This document shows positions 1 to 20,640 of a stretch of 64,000 nucleotides of DNA, piece by piece; position 1 is the first letter of the stretch, and every line of letters starts with the position of its first letter. The stretch covers positions 4,990,501 through 5,054,500 of the forward strand of contig JBAMJR010000051.1 in the NCBI GenBank assembly GCA_038501785.1, given 5' to 3'. Origin of the DNA: Myoxocephalus aenaeus (taxonomy: Eukaryota > Chordata > Actinopteri > Perciformes > Cottidae). The translations under genes and the position numbers were made by a program. The notes beneath the pieces are model-generated. The model searched no databases. It worked only from the letters and a program-made list of their open reading frames with translations, and had not been told where the DNA came from.

Positions 1-530
1 AAATGATGTGCGTCACTTTTAACCTGAAAAGCCATCACATGTTTCCGGCTACAGATTATGTTACAAAGGGTTTCCATCGCTGGAATGGAAATAAGATAAA
101 TGCATGCTGCTGAACCAGAAAAACTGGACCACCTCCTGTTTTAGCTAATCAAAAAGAGCTCAGATGGCGGGCAGCCACAAAATACGACATTCTGTCATTG
201 CATGTTGCTCACGAAGGCAATCAAATTAGGATTATGGGGCATTATGAGGAAAATTATAATTACATTTCTTAATGACAGTACACACCTTCAGTGATCAAAA
301 AAACACATTTTAAGTCACACAACTTCATTTGTTAATGAAAACAAAACAAATACATTACAAACTCTTGCCTTTTCCAAAACGTCTAAATAATGGAAAACAG
401 TAAACTTATTAGTATTAGCATTCACATTATGATCAATAACTCTACTCTGAGCCGGATGGCCTTCATTCTGACTTGTGTCTTTTGTTAACATATTGTCTGT
501 GGCTTGGATAGCGCATCTCCCAGATGGAAA

Positions 531-532
<2 letters not shown>

Positions 533-618
<86 letters not shown>

Positions 619-624
619 GTGAGT
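533..624. repeat. (GT)n microsatellite
   Basis: A nearly perfect GT run with a few interruptions at its right end, lying in intron 3 of the BAIAP2L1-like gene. It explains the Thr-His and Cys-Val open frames around it. Confidence 0.97.
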
Positions 625-3343
625 GTTTGGTCCCTGGACAAACACCATTTTTTAACACCCCTCAGAAGACATGAAGGAACAATGTGTGTTTGCAAAGATG
701 TGTGTGGGCCAACGATTCTGCGAACTGGTCTCACACAGATGGAGGGTCACTGTGAAGAGACAGACTGATCATCACTACAGCAGCTGATATTCGGCTGCAA
801 CTTCAGATGTCAGCAAATCATTTGGATGATCGTCAGCAGTGTCCATTTGTCCGAAGAATCTAAATCCAACTACAGTTAAAATTACAGAAAGTGTATGCTT
901 GGTATTGTTTCTGTGTGTGCAGTAGGATACGTGACCAAATGACGACTATCTCTCTCCCGCGGGATCATGTGACGTCTAGATATAAAAGCAGGATGCAAAT
1001 GTTCAGAATGGAAACTTGATACAGGATGTTGTGTATTTTTCCCGCACTGAGCTTTTCCCATAGGAGTTTATTTTCTGTGTACAGTTAGAAAATGTCACGA
1101 CAAAAAAAACATTCTTCAGTAGCCAACTAGTGCAGCTGTACTGTACACAAGGCTCTCGATAGGGATGTGACCTTGAGCTGTTGCTCAAAGCCACATTTTC
1201 CACAGATACAGTGGCTTCTGATTCAGAAACTAGCTAATTTGTATATAAATAGAAGACCTAGGCCATCGCAGAGTGGAGGCGTTTATGCTCAGTGAATAAA
1301 TAAGACTTTAGTCATTCAATATGTCCATGTTTGTTGATGCTGGAGACCAATATTGCACCAAATGTGAAAAGGAGTCATCCACACACACACAAACACACAC
1401 CACACTTTTCTAAAGAGTGATAAAAGGGAACAGCTGTCCTTGTGCCTTGACAGTAGTTCTTTCTGTTCAAATTAAATAAATCAACCCATCAATATAAAAT
1501 CCTATTTCCTTAAAAAGGTGGCATTTCCTCCCGTGAAAAAAAAAAATCCTTTTCTTTTTCTCAACAGCGTTCTGACGTGTTCAAATTTATGACGCAAACC
1601 TCTGACTGACGTTCAACAGGCTGCTCGTCTCGTCTGATGCATCACTGTGTCCTGTTCATTGTACACACGGCCCTTCCCCACTCTGGCTTTCACTGCCCCA
1701 CCTTGCCTTATGGCGACCTGGCTCTTTCAGCTTTTCTGAAATGATATGTTTAAATATACATATTTTCTCTTTTTTACCAATAGATAAATCTGATCATATG
1801 TTGCCATTTTCTTCTGGAATAAAATGTTCTATAAATCAGGCTATGAATGATATATGAACAAACCCACCAGTAAAAACGTTTAGAATAGAGATAGGAATGA
1901 AACTGGAAAGTTTGCTGTATGAAACTAACACTGAAGTGGAGATCAGAGTGCGAGATAAAGGTCAGCGCATTACTCAGAAGGACGCTGCGTTACCAGCAAA
2001 GCAGACGCTGAAACGGTCAGGCTAACAACCACATCTGACCTTAAAGTTTCCTTATCTCACATTAAGAACAATGCAATCTGAAAAACGTCACTAGGTGTGG
2101 TACAGAGTCAAATACCTGACAGACTGGTTTATTTGTTGGCCCCAAAGTTGTGAGTCATCAATAGAGCACATCTGAATAACGAAATCAAAGCAAGCGTGTA
2201 ACGTTACTGACACAAAGCTACAGTAGCGTCACCTGAATCAACAGCGTTTATCCCCGAGCAGTTCACACTCGTGTGTTTATTGTTGTCACGGCCTGTGAAA
2301 AACGTTGCCAAGCAACAGGTGTTCTCCATCGAGCAAGTAGCGAGGGCAAAAACGTGTCATGAATGATGTGGATTACACCGCCAGCAATCCACCGCCATTA
2401 GCTAACAAAACCAAGCCGAGGTAAACCCACACAGTCCAGACCTGTTTGCCCAGGCTGTGCATGGGTCTGGAGTCATGGCTGCACTCGCCGTTTTACATTC
2501 TACATCACAGGGCTGACAGCTGGGACTTAAACACAGAAGCTAGCGTCTGACGACTCAGCAAGTTAAGGGCCTAAAGTTGAACTTTTCGCTCGGATGAGCC
2601 AGACAGTATGCAAATGTAAAACTGCAAAGAGGTCTATGGTTGGGAGAGCAAACTGTGGCTATAATGGTTCCTCTGTTCCTCGAGGTATGTGAAAGACAAC
2701 AGAACAGATGCAGTAAACGCGCTGTTGTCCTTTTAAAGCTTTGTCGGCGACGTCATTCAACACTACTTAGTGGTTTGAATCGGTTGACCTTGCCTCTGGT
2801 GAAGGTGTAAATCATGAGAAAACATGTCATGTTCTGACATGTCGTCATACAGCAAGTGACACAAGGAGGAAAGAAAATGTTCTCGGTCATTCTGTTCGTT
2901 CTCATTCCTAATGAACAGATAGATGGGTCGTGCTCTTCTGCATTCTATGAGCAACGGCGACTTGATTGCAACAGATAAAAACGTTGAAGAAATGTTATCA
3001 ACTTCATTCTTGAGCCATGACCTCCGTGGCTACTGTGGAGCAGTGATGAAGTAGAAGAAATAAAGTAAAATAAAGAAAGTCTGTTCACTTCAACAGAACG
3101 TAACCTGTGCAAAACATAGAAAGAGAGGGGGGAAAAAAGAAACTCCATACTTAGAGCTGATTTTGTAAACAACATTTCGCTGCTAGCATGCAAAGCAGCC
3201 CACAGTTCTTACACTGTTTTTGACTGTCGGCACAATCATCCTGGCATGGGAAAGAGCCACCTGACACACCATGCAAACATGCTTGGATTATGTAAAGTGG
3301 GCCTGATGCCATTTGATCGGGCGGGGCCCATCAAAGGATGCCG

Positions 3344-3346
3344 CGT

Positions 3347-3387
<41 letters not shown>
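3344..3387. repeat. (GT)n microsatellite
   Basis: A GT run of about 44 bp with one TT interruption, in the same intron. Confidence 0.93.
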
Positions 3388-6135
3388 TCTGTTTGTGTAT
3401 GTGTATGTGTCTATAAAGCGTCTGTAAAGCCTTTGCTGCTGTAAAAGGACAAGATTGGATGGAATTCAATTCCCTGCGGATAACAAAATGCTCCACGGTC
3501 ACGGCGTCTCTCAGGCTGTCAAATACTCTTCAGGTTTTATTTGGCAACAGTTGTATGGTCCTTGTCAAAAATAGTATGAGGAAACCAACAACATATTTTA
3601 GGTTCAAGCTTTTGTGACACTTAGTTTCACCTCAAATACAAACATCCTGGAGCTTCAGGTCTTAACTCTTGCTCCTGGTTTGACCAGCGAAGGAAACAAG
3701 TGAGACGCCTGAGTGCTTGAATAAAAGAGCTGTTGACATTTGAACTCTGGCAGAGGAAGAGGAGGAGGGAGACTAAAGGAATTAGAGGAAGGAGGGCGGA
3801 CGGCGAGGTGCACCGGTCCTCCAATGCCTCTCAAGAGTATCTGGTTTCTGGTTGGCTACGCGTCACTGAAGCTCAGGTTTCTGACGGGGCAGCTTCACAT
3901 CCCCGAGTCCACAAGGTGTAGAGACTTTTTTATTCTTCGTGAAACACCTCATGTTTCTAGCAGGGAATTCTGCTTCCTCATAATTCCTATTGTTGCCTTG
4001 AAAAACACATTCAAAGGCTGCCCATGCTGGCTGGTTCTAGAGACGTGTGGTGCAGACTCCGGTTACGATGCATTAAAGGCCCGGCTCATTAGTTTGTAGT
4101 GGGTCTTTAATCACCACCTGCTCTGCATAATCCCCCATAACGACTCAGACCAAACGGATCTGCCATGAGACCATGTGTCTCTCTGTCTGTCTGTCTGTCT
4201 CTCTAATACAGGGATTAGTGGGCGCTGAGCGTAATTCACCTAACATTAAAACTGTTTTCTAATGCTAATGGCATGTCTACGTCATCCCTCAGACTCATCA
4301 TTTCTCATCATTTCTTTTAAAAAGGGGAATTTCTGTGTTTATTTTTAATAGTAAAACGGGTGATAATTGTTTTTTATAATTTCTTAGATGGACACTGATA
4401 ATATCCAGCAATTTGTTTAGGTCCCTCCCCTCATTTCCTCTTCACTTCCTATGACAGGAAGCATAATCCAAGAGGCCACAAGAGGACCTAGTTTACTGTA
4501 AACGGCTCTAAAAAAAGCCCTCTCAGCAGGAAGCAACAGCAATGTCCATGTGGACACTAAAAACAGAAAAGCTTTCTTTAAGCAATTTGGTTATTTTGGG
4601 GTGAAAATCCTTTGTCATCTTTAAAATAGAAGGCACGGTGTCATGACATGTTTGATTTTCAGAGACCGAAAGCCAAAGTGCTTCACCTGCACACGGAGTT
4701 CATTTTATGACCTAGAGACGACACACCTTGGTGTTGCCATGTCATCATGTTTACGTGGAGAGGAAATTATTACTTTCTACAATGGGAGAAGATCACAAAC
4801 TATAACTGATGAGCCACCAAAAAAGCAACATTTTGATTTATTGTGATTATCAACCACTTGTAGATTCATAAAAAGCTGACTGTTGAACATTTAACCATAT
4901 TGAGAGTAAACTTATCAACTCAAGTCACTTCTCACTTCTCAAATGCTGCAGACACTCAAGTCTTTGTAGCAGAAACAATGACTGTTTCCAACATGCTGAA
5001 TAGATGGATTTATAATCACACTGTTTTGCACAATAAAAACATGTCACCATTAGAATCTGTTGCGACCAGCCACATTTCTTCAGGAGGAGATGACAAATTG
5101 TTACCCTTCAAGTATTCAGGAAAGTTTCATGTTTAGGTGTCACTTTAGGTGTGCCAGGATGTTGACACCAGGTGGCTCTTCCCGTTGTGCTGCTGAATTT
5201 AATTAGCAGTTTTGCAGCTAACCATCAGGGGAGCTGAGAGCCATAGCGTGGTTTTATCAAAGTGTGCCACTAGTGACAGCGAGTTAGGAGGCCAGACATC
5301 TTTGGACTACAAATGAGCTTGTGGGAACTGAAGCCTGGGGAGTTGGTGAGAAGCAAACAAACCCTCTGCTACAGTGTATTAAGCTCACCACACGCACATC
5401 CATCCCAAGCATCACGCTGGCAATAAGCAAAGGTTAACTGCTGCTGTCTTCAAGCTACAGTGCCCACTGGCTTGTGTATCTCAATAAATAAAAAAAAAAC
5501 AGGCACAATAATTTGATGAAGACTCAGCAGCGATGCCTTCAACTGACGAGCCTTGGCACGACCACATCTGTAAAAGGGATGGCCGTTTTTGTAGATTCAG
5601 TTTATTACTTTGCATGCATCTCTCTCTGTGCTGTGTATCAGATCATTGTTTCTTTATGAGACTCCTCATTGCAGGTTCCTCTCTGTTCGGGCAGAAGAAA
5701 AAGCTGCCAAGGTTTGGCTATCAGGGCTTTTGGGAATTTGCTTACCTGTACGATGAGCTCAAGCTGGCAGCGTTGTAAAACAATGACGGGTGGTATTTAT
5801 ATTGTCTCGCTTTATCTTGCATTTATTACTGTTTATCTCATCGATTAGTCTTTTATTTCAACTGATTGTGAAACACAGCTATGAAAACAGCTGCATTTAC
5901 ATAAAGGGTAGAATGAGAAACTGTTGATGTCTGATGGCAAAGAAAGTATCCAGAAAATGCCCTCTATAAATAAACCTATACTCTGTATAAATGCACCCCT
6001 GGAAACCAATGTTAAACGCCTCGGGGTCCTAAGTGAGACAAACATCTGTTTCAGGTAAGCAGGAACTATATCCACACTGTAGATGTCCTACAGTAGCTGT
6101 AGAGATCCAGAGGACAGGGCAACATGGAAACTTAC

Positions 6136-6222
6136 CTAATTCTCTGGAGACAGGAGACACTGCAGCATTCTCCCCAATCTTAGACATTGCATCAAAATAC
6201 AGCTTTCCCGCCAGGATCATTG
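6136..6222 (-). CDS. baiap2l1: BAIAP2L1-like, coding exon 3 (IMD)
   Basis: This exon is 87 bp long, with acceptor TTTCCCAG, donor GTAAGT and phase 1 at both ends. It encodes AMILAGKLYFDAMSKIGENA followed by AVSPVSREL, matching the BAIAP2L1 segment that follows KNYEKAV. In BAIAP2L1 the next residues begin HVL/IEIS; I could not find that exon anywhere in 1-6135 on the minus strand. Intron 3 is therefore at least 6.1 kb and the gene continues outside the window. The three exons together give the first 72 or so residues of a protein that is about 500 residues long in the family. Confidence 0.9.
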
Positions 6223-6433
6223 CTGGGAAAACGATAAAACGACCATTAATGTTATGTTGGCTCCCTAATGCATGTTGAAGAGTATTGAACAACAACCTAA
6301 ATATTCTCTATGAAGGTATACCTGGAACCCCCAAAAAATGTCTTTATTATCCTCTCAACCTTCTAGTTACAAGCATTTGTTTTTCTAAACTCTGAGTTAC
6401 TGTGAATGTTTATTCATGTAGACACATGCTCAC

Positions 6434-6509
6434 CAGCCACTGCTTTCTCATAGTTCTTGCCCAGGTTGACCAGATTCCTCAGTCCTGGGTTGAACTGGTC
6501 CATTACACT
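6434..6509 (-). CDS. baiap2l1: BAIAP2L1-like, coding exon 2 (IMD helix 1)
   Basis: This exon is 76 bp long. It enters in phase 0 after a CCCCAG acceptor and leaves in phase 1 at GTGAGC. It encodes VMDQFNPGLRNLVNLGKNYE followed by KAVA, the diagnostic start of the I-BAR domain. The core around QFNPGLRNL and GKNYEKA is shared by BAIAP2, BAIAP2L1 and BAIAP2L2, and the NLGKNYEKAV form is closest to BAIAP2L1. The reading frame joins exons 1 and 3 without adjustment. The lysine and arginine positions fit the basic membrane-facing helix known for this domain. Confidence 0.92.
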
Positions 6510-8564
6510 CTGGGGTGGGGGTGGAGATAGAAGAGAGACAGTTAGTCATGATTTCATTCAAGCTTGTAATTGTTATGCCGTTGTAACGCTGCTGACTCAG
6601 CAGGTGGGTGATGGTCCAACCCGACTGAGTGACGTCAGATGTGAACAAGGACACACAGTCGTGTTAAAACCTGCCGACTATTCATTAACAGGAGCTATGA
6701 CCTATGACCTTTAGGCAAAAGGTAATGAACATGCATGCTATGCAAGCAGTCTTGATCTTCATGACACATGATGTCAAAGAAGACAAAAAGCTGCTTGGAA
6801 AATGACACAGAGCTTGACGAATGGATGCCAACACAAAAAAAGGAAGAATAAAAGAAAGCCAATGAGAGGAAACTAATAGACACATTACCGGTAGAAGAAA
6901 AGAAAATATTTTGAAGGAATCATTTGAGGTTTTTACATAAAGAACACCCAGCGTTGATCAATGCCTGAAAGTGGGACTATGATCAGTAATCACGTCTTAG
7001 ACTCTTATCTCTGCAATTATTGAGCCATTCGCTCTCCATGTCACACATCATGATATCGTCTCAGCTTAGGTTTGCACCCAAGACCAGGATTCAGGAAATG
7101 ATTACACTTAATCCACCTTAAGTCACACGGGGCAAACAATGTTTCTCCCCCACTCCGGATTCAGCCCTTTGTCAATAAGTGACACATAAGCTGTCCAGTT
7201 CAGTGTACAAAAGGAAAAGGCACCTTTGATCCTCTCATTTCAGAAATGATGAAATGTGTACACAAAAAATATTTTGGCCGCACAATTTTCCACTAACTTG
7301 CTGCACCACTCAAGTAAACACACAGCTACTGTTGATTATAGCAGCGAGCCAGAGGTGATGGCTGCCGAGGAGCTCGCTGTGTAATCTTACCACACAACTC
7401 ACTCAGCCAGCTAAATTATTAAACCCGGAGTCTTTTTCCTGCATTTCATCACACCGAGGAGCGGTGGAGGCTGTCCTGAGAGGAGGCCAGCGGGTAAAAG
7501 CTACTCAAGAAGGCTAAAGCTTATGAGAAAAATAATTAAGTACCCCACTCACATCCCCTCCCCTCACCTTCACTTCACCACCTGTAGAGTATGCAGACTG
7601 GCTACACAGTGTAATAAGTTAAAGCTCATGGTGGGACTCTCTTCGATAAAGTCAATTTCTTTAATCGATTCGTCACTTTTTTTGAATGCTTTGTTCAACT
7701 AATGAGCACATCTTTGATCAAGCACACTTAAAGTGGTGCTTTTGTGTGAGTTTGGAGAAACTCAGTCTTAAATCAACTTATTTAGGTCGAGGACTGACCT
7801 AGATTTTTGCCTCACATCCATGTATGCATGATCTTTTGACTCATTGGTCAGATTTCTCTTTTAACCCTAATGAAACCACAACAAAAAGTGCCCTATGATA
7901 TACAATGATAATTGATTATGTGTTGAGGGACACTTTCCCCTGTTATCCAACAGCGTAGAGCAAGTAAAAACCATTCACGTTCAAAGCATCCACTTTGGAA
8001 AATAAACTCAAGTTAATTACTGGATGCCACAGATGCCAGAGTACATTAAGGAGCACTTCCCATGATGCTGATCAACCGAGGCAACACTTTTATGAGGAAA
8101 TGGAACTCTTAGGGTGGATCTATTTTCTTCAAAACCAGTGGTCCAAACTCACTAATGGTCTGTTAAAGCCACTCCAAGTAAGATCTGTTAATGAAACCTG
8201 TTTCAACACTGCAGTCTGTCTCTGCAGAGGCTAACAACTCACAACACCCAACCTGGACGTTCAAATAGCTCGAATATTTATAACACATATCATCAGATGT
8301 ATATTTGGCTATATTATTAGCCAAAGAATAAGGTAAAGAGTTACAGGTTGAGTTTATAGGCTTCCCTCAATCTTTGCCTGCACTATTAGTAAACAGTGTA
8401 ATATTCAACTAGCTGTTTAAAACCCCTTCAGCTGGTAAAGGTGGAAGTTGAACCGCAGCCGGTGGAGGTGTTGTATTAGTGGACACATGCATGCAGCTTT
8501 CATGGATGGAGGTTCGTGTCTCTCGTGACGTGGTCGCACTTGTTGTTTTCACACCAGTACCCAC
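6510..8564 (-). other. Intron 1 of the BAIAP2L1-like gene
   Basis: This 2.06-kb stretch separates the initiator exon from exon 2. It starts with GTGGGT and ends with a pyrimidine-rich tract and CAG, read on the minus strand. It is AT-rich, and I see no exon, RNA gene or clear transposon in it. Confidence 0.75.
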
Positions 8565-8618
8565 CTTGTATGTACTTTCAGTGAGCTTGTTCACCTCCTC
8601 CGCGCCGCTCCTCGACAT
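8565..8618 (-). CDS. baiap2l1: BAIAP2L1-like (IRTKS) I-BAR adaptor, coding exon 1
   Basis: First coding exon of an I-BAR (IMD) protein. These proteins bind PI(4,5)P2-rich membrane, bend it outward and link it through an SH3 domain to actin regulators. The exon encodes 18 residues starting MSRSGAEEVNKLTESTYK, which closely matches the start of vertebrate BAIAP2L1. It ends in phase 0 at a GTGGGT donor, read on the minus strand. I chose the ATG at 8618 because it gives the family's usual start. The identification is strengthened by exons 2 and 3, which continue the same domain, and by the neighbouring pentraxin gene, since BAIAP2L1 and NPTX2 are neighbours in mammals. The later IMD exons and the SH3 domain lie beyond position 1. 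Which teleost paralogue this is (a or b) cannot be decided here. Confidence 0.9.
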
Positions 8619-8940
8619 GTTTATAGATCCTCTCGCTACACCCGATTAGGAAAAAAAATAAAAATATATATATAAAACTAAACCGACGCAACCAAAAAAA
8701 AAATTCCAACAGGGAAAAGTGACCAAAGCTACGGACACATGAAACTCCTCATATCCAGCAGGAGACGCAGGACGCACACATGCCAACACAAATGATACAA
8801 GCTGAGAGGGAGAAACACAGAAAAGTCCAGAGAAGGAGAGTCAGCTGCCTGCTGCTGCTGCTGCTGCTGCTCTGTGTATGAGCACACAACAAAATGCTGA
8901 GCTGTCAAACTTGTTGTAGGTGGTTAGTTCAGAGGAGGGA
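8619..8940 (-). promoter_or_regulatory. Probable 5' UTR and promoter area of the BAIAP2L1-like gene
   Basis: This is the region directly upstream of the start codon on the minus strand. It contains a (CTG)7 run at about 8849-8869, which reads as (CAG)7 in the transcript, and several short A-rich runs. No TATA box is clear and no transcription start can be fixed from the sequence. The call rests on position alone. Confidence 0.4.
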
Positions 8941-16290
<7,350 letters not shown>

Positions 16291-16295
16291 GTAGC

Positions 16296-16745
16296 TTAAA
16301 GGAGTAGTTCGACACTTCGGGAAGCAGGCTTCTGTACTTTCTTTCCGAGAGTCAGCCAGATGAGAAGACCGATACCACACATGTTCTTACTGTGAAGATT
16401 AGGCTAGCCGGTTAGCCTAGCTTAGCACTCAGACTGGCTAGCCTGGCTAGCACCTGGCTCTGTCCAAAGATGTCAAAATCAAACAAGCAGTATCTCTAAA
16501 GCTCTCTTACTAGCATGATGTGACTGGAATCGTATCATCACAATGTGGTTGCCAGGCACACAACAGAGGTCCCAAGAAGCTACTGCATGCAGCCAAGGTA
16601 CAATTAAACCACGATGTGTCGAGATATATTACGTGAGTTTCTGCACTTTAGGACAAAGCCAGGCGAGCTGTTTCCCCCGGTGTCCAGTCTTTTTGCTAAG
16701 CTAAGCTAGCCTGCTACTGGTTGTAGCTCCATGTTTAGTATATAG
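16296..16745. repeat. Palindromic teleost MITE (GCTAGCTTAGC-type foldback)
   Basis: The left arm starts TTAAAGGAGTAGTTCGACA and passes through TTAGCCTAGCTTAGCA and CTGGCTCTGTCCAAAG. The right arm carries the reverse order: GACAAAGCCAGGCGAGCTG, then GTCCAGTCTTTTTGCTAAGC and TAAGCTAGCC. The arms are imperfect reverse complements, giving a foldback of about 450 bp. The left terminus and the TAAGCTAAGCTAGC core match a foldback repeat that I know to be very common in percomorph fish. The right end is eroded, so the boundary is approximate. Confidence 0.75.
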
Positions 16746-19700
16746 TAAAGAACGTGGCATTGAGTCAAAATGAAACATACTGAAGGATATTTAATGACCT
16801 TGAAACTGAGCACGACCCTCCAGGTTCACACACTTCCCAGTAAATATTTCACACACTTCCAAGTAAATGTTTCACACAAGAAAAGACAGATAGGCACAAG
16901 CTATTTTGCAGTCAACATCTTTATTCATTGCGGTGGAACACAAGTGTTTTGGATAAAACAGAGCACATTCAGCGATGCACAATGAGAGATGTGTAGCTGC
17001 AGAGCGTCTCTGCTTGTTGAAAGACAGACAGAAGAGGACTGTGTTGAATTTGCAGTCCACACAGGTGCTGAAGAGATTGTGGCAGAGATATATGCTCTCA
17101 TCCTTGCAGATAGAAAATTACAGCCTGTCTTTCAGATTAATTATTAAAGTTTCTTGAGCAGAAATTCCTAGATATTGTCATAAATGTAAATGGTCTCGGT
17201 TGGAACAAATATAGTATATCATCCTCTGAAATAGAGAATAGTGTGGCAGTGAAGCTTTGTAAGAATTAATGTCTGATTTAATATCTTCTGCTATACAGAT
17301 GCTATATAGATATGTGCATTACTTAACTGAATAAAGATGAATGGATATCTTCATCTAGCATCCACAGGCTCTTTGATCTTCAGAGAGGTGGCATTGTGGA
17401 GATGTTTCCTTTTCTTTACTGATTAATTTGTTCATCCCTCCCTCACGTCATCTCTGCCTTCACTCTTTTTATTCTCAGTCCCTTAAAACAGCATTTACAT
17501 TTCTTTCTTCTTCCTCTTGAGCATAAATATGTAAAACGTAGATCAGGGATGTTGAACCTCCTCTCCTGGAGAAAACATGTGCACTGTCTGTATAATAATA
17601 ATACTTTACTGATACTAATAAACAATGTATATTTAGAGAACATATTGTCCAAAAGAAAAGTGAGAGTCCTTGTGTGTCTGATTTAAAAATGGCTGCCGGA
17701 CAGAATCAAAGATGGGAACAGAATATAACATTTTTGATGCATAATTTTATAAAGGCAGTGATACAGGCGGAATGAGCTTTGTGGCTCTCACTAATAGTCT
17801 GTGACATCCAAGAAAACAGCAGTTTTCAAATGCCTCGGAGAGCTTCAGCTTCTGCACAGGCTTTTCTTCCATCAGGCTTTAATTACCAAGCCAAAGTCTC
17901 AATCCTGAAACTTGTTTTTCTTACAGTTTTTTACTGCACTTCGTCTTTGGGGCTCCATGGGGACCCTGTGTGTGTGTGAGAGAGAGAGGGCGCTAAGAGC
18001 AGAATGGCACTTTAAATCTACCCCTCACCCCACACCCATCTCCTCCACCCTCTGCAGATCAGCACATGTATCCAATGGCGATCAAATTGGGATTCAATTG
18101 TAATTATGGGAATTTCACACACTTTAAAACAACCTTGGGCGATGTTGGAAAAGCCAGATTATCCCAAGGACTGAGAGAAGAGTGTATGGACGTGAAAGAA
18201 AGCTTTAAAAAAATTGTGCCAAATAAGTATTCACTGTCACTCTATCCAGTCATGTGAAATGAAGGAACGGACAAGTTGGCAACGTCGCTGAGATGGTAAT
18301 TTGTTTTAAGTGATGTACTGTTATCATTACATCTGCAGCAGCTGCTGAGATAACATCTTCACGAAACCCTCCAGGATTTCCCTTACAAACTCCACCGTAG
18401 TGGGAGAAGAACTCAATCGCTCGAACAAATCTACTCTTCCCAGATTACCAACAAAGTGTTGCTTTCAGTCACACATCCTGGGGAATCACACCACCGTCAT
18501 GTAGACAGATGATATGATATCTTCCCACTTAGGTTTCATTAGTTCCATGCAACACCTTTCTGAAAGATCATTTGTCTCATGCCTAGTTAATAGTCAACAG
18601 ACTTGTTGGAGAATGGCTGCAATTAAAGCATGAGGTATGATCTGTCAGCAACAATCAGTTTGTCGTAAACCCCTCCAAAAATGTTTCACCGGGTGACACC
18701 GACCCTCCTCTTCCTCCAACACACTTGCTTCCTCTTTTCTGCATTGACAGCATGACGGATGCATTAAACCGGGACTCAAACACAGAAATATTTTGCGGCT
18801 GCACGTCTTGCACCAACTTTGACTTGTAGCAACGGAAATAAGAAATTCTTGTTTAATTTGCACAATATGTAATATGTATCTTGCATCTTCGCGTAGAAAA
18901 GATTGGATAAGGAACCACGTGGTGTTTTACAAATTAACCCATGAATGATATCTTCATCAGTCTTTTGTTCTCCAGGCTTCTGAGGACAATCTGCAACATG
19001 TTTCAGTTATTTAAACACAAGTTGATATGTTTTTCTTTAATAATTCATTTGTGCTTAACATTTGAGAGCATCATGATGTGCAGTGAATGTTACAGCAGCA
19101 ATGCAATTACAATTAGAAGTAAAGAATATGCGAAAAGAAACAACAACACACATATTTCACAATTCTGGTTGTCTATTTGGAGGCCTCAGATTGTTGTTAA
19201 AAAAACAGGCCCCCCTGGTGCGTCACCACCAACACACTGGCAGCCGCATCAACACAAAGCGCTGAGGAGAATGAAGAAGGCTCACAGTGTCCTACATTGT
19301 GGCAGCGCCCATAATCCACATGGGCAGATTATTTCATTTCCACCTGGACGTCTGCCAGTCCAGAGGATTTGTCCACTGCTGACAACATGACATTGCCCAG
19401 ATGAGAGGACGTATCCTTGCATGTTTATTATGGCTAGTCATACAAATGATATGGCTATACCGACCAACACAAACACAAACATGTCTGTTTGAATTAGTGT
19501 GACGAGAAATGTAAAAAAATAGTGATCATTTTCATCAAATAATACAATTTCCTTATTAAGAAACACAAATGCTGCATTTATAAATGCTTCAACTCTGACC
19601 TCATCACTAATGCAGTGCAATTCTATTTTCTAAGCAAACGTGCTTCAACTGTTCAAACAGCTCGTCAGTGATTCTGTCAAGTTTTTGAGTCGCTGCTGTA

Positions 19701-20640
19701 ATTGTCACACCTGGAATTTGTTCACTCTTTTATTGTGTGCAAAAGGACATTCAACCAAATGTCAGAAAGGTGCAAAACTTTAATGGATTCTGCACATGAA
19801 GGTGACTTTAGAACAATGATATAGCAAACACATTTGTCTTTTTCTTGTGTCCCTCTACTGAACTGCTACTGAACTGTTAGTGCTATAAAAGCTGAAAAAT
19901 AAAGTTTGAACAAGCAAAAGCACATATGGTTTTTACAAAAAGGCCATTCACCATATAAACAAAGCATCTCTAGAAGTACTTCTGCATTTTTGGGGTACTT
20001 TTTCAGACATATTGTGCTGCTAATGGACACAAATCATGAGCAGAAACAGTAAAGAAATAAATTTTCAATTTAACAGACGTCTCTCGACTTTACATTGAAA
20101 CATTGTTAACAAAGACACTCAAAAGAGGAACATTCACGTTGTGTTGGTGACATATCCAAGAAGTACACCCTCCCTTTTACAACATTCTGTGCTGTCCACT
20201 AACCGAGTCCATATTTTAATTTTTTTTACTGCATTTTTTTCTAAGGTGGATAGAAGCTGCTTAATGACTTGTGTGCTAGTGTCTACTCAGTGAAGAAATT
20301 CCACAAGGAAGAACAAAATCAACTTTAGAGGTGATAGCGATGCTAATGTCTTTTGTTGCCTCTTTTACATTGTCTTCTTATGGGGCTCCAGCACCAGGCT
20401 TGATACTATTGTACTGACGAACAGCATTGCAACGAATGTTCACCACAACATTAAGAACACAAATCAAGCTGCATTTAATTTTATTCACTAAACTGCGCCA
20501 AAATCCATTGATTTTCTACGTTCTTTTAAAAATAAATGATATCCATGGAACAAAATGTGTCTTCTTGTTCAGTGAGTGCTGCTCTCGTTTGACATCTGCA
20601 TCTCAAGATTTTATCCGTCTATCTTTATAGCACACTTAGC
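16746..20640. other. Intergenic DNA, no gene seen
   Basis: AT-rich sequence between the MITE and the end of the pentraxin gene. Open frames here are short and contain no recognisable domain. Part of the right end could be the 3' UTR of the pentraxin gene if the AATAAA at 20480-20485 (minus strand) is used. Confidence 0.5.
20480..20485 (-). terminator. Candidate polyadenylation signal for the pentraxin gene
   Basis: A canonical AATAAA on the minus strand, about 1.2 kb beyond the stop codon at 21703. That is a plausible length for a neuronal pentraxin 3' UTR. No other canonical hexamer stood out nearer to the stop, but no transcript evidence is available. Confidence 0.3.

Larger units (their letters stand above)
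1..6135 (-). other. Intron 3 of the BAIAP2L1-like gene (left end of window)
   Basis: No convincing coding exon was found in this 6-kb stretch. It contains (GT)n microsatellites near 533-624 and 3344-3387 and a short (CTGT)n tract near 4180-4200. The remainder is ordinary AT-rich intron sequence. The few open frames of 60 to 120 codons show no recognisable domain and mostly overlap the simple repeats. It is called an intron because exon 3 ends with a good donor and no continuation is found before the window edge. Confidence 0.6.

Noticed and set aside
315..768. Thr-His and Cys-Val repeat proteins at 315-768, and the same type near 3236, 12492, 24776, 28557 and 33414
   Set aside because: Products of (GT)n/(CA)n microsatellites, present in several frames and on both strands.
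1..6135. Search for exon 4 and later exons of the BAIAP2L1-like gene
   Set aside because: No minus-strand segment with the expected next I-BAR residues was found, so no further exon is claimed.
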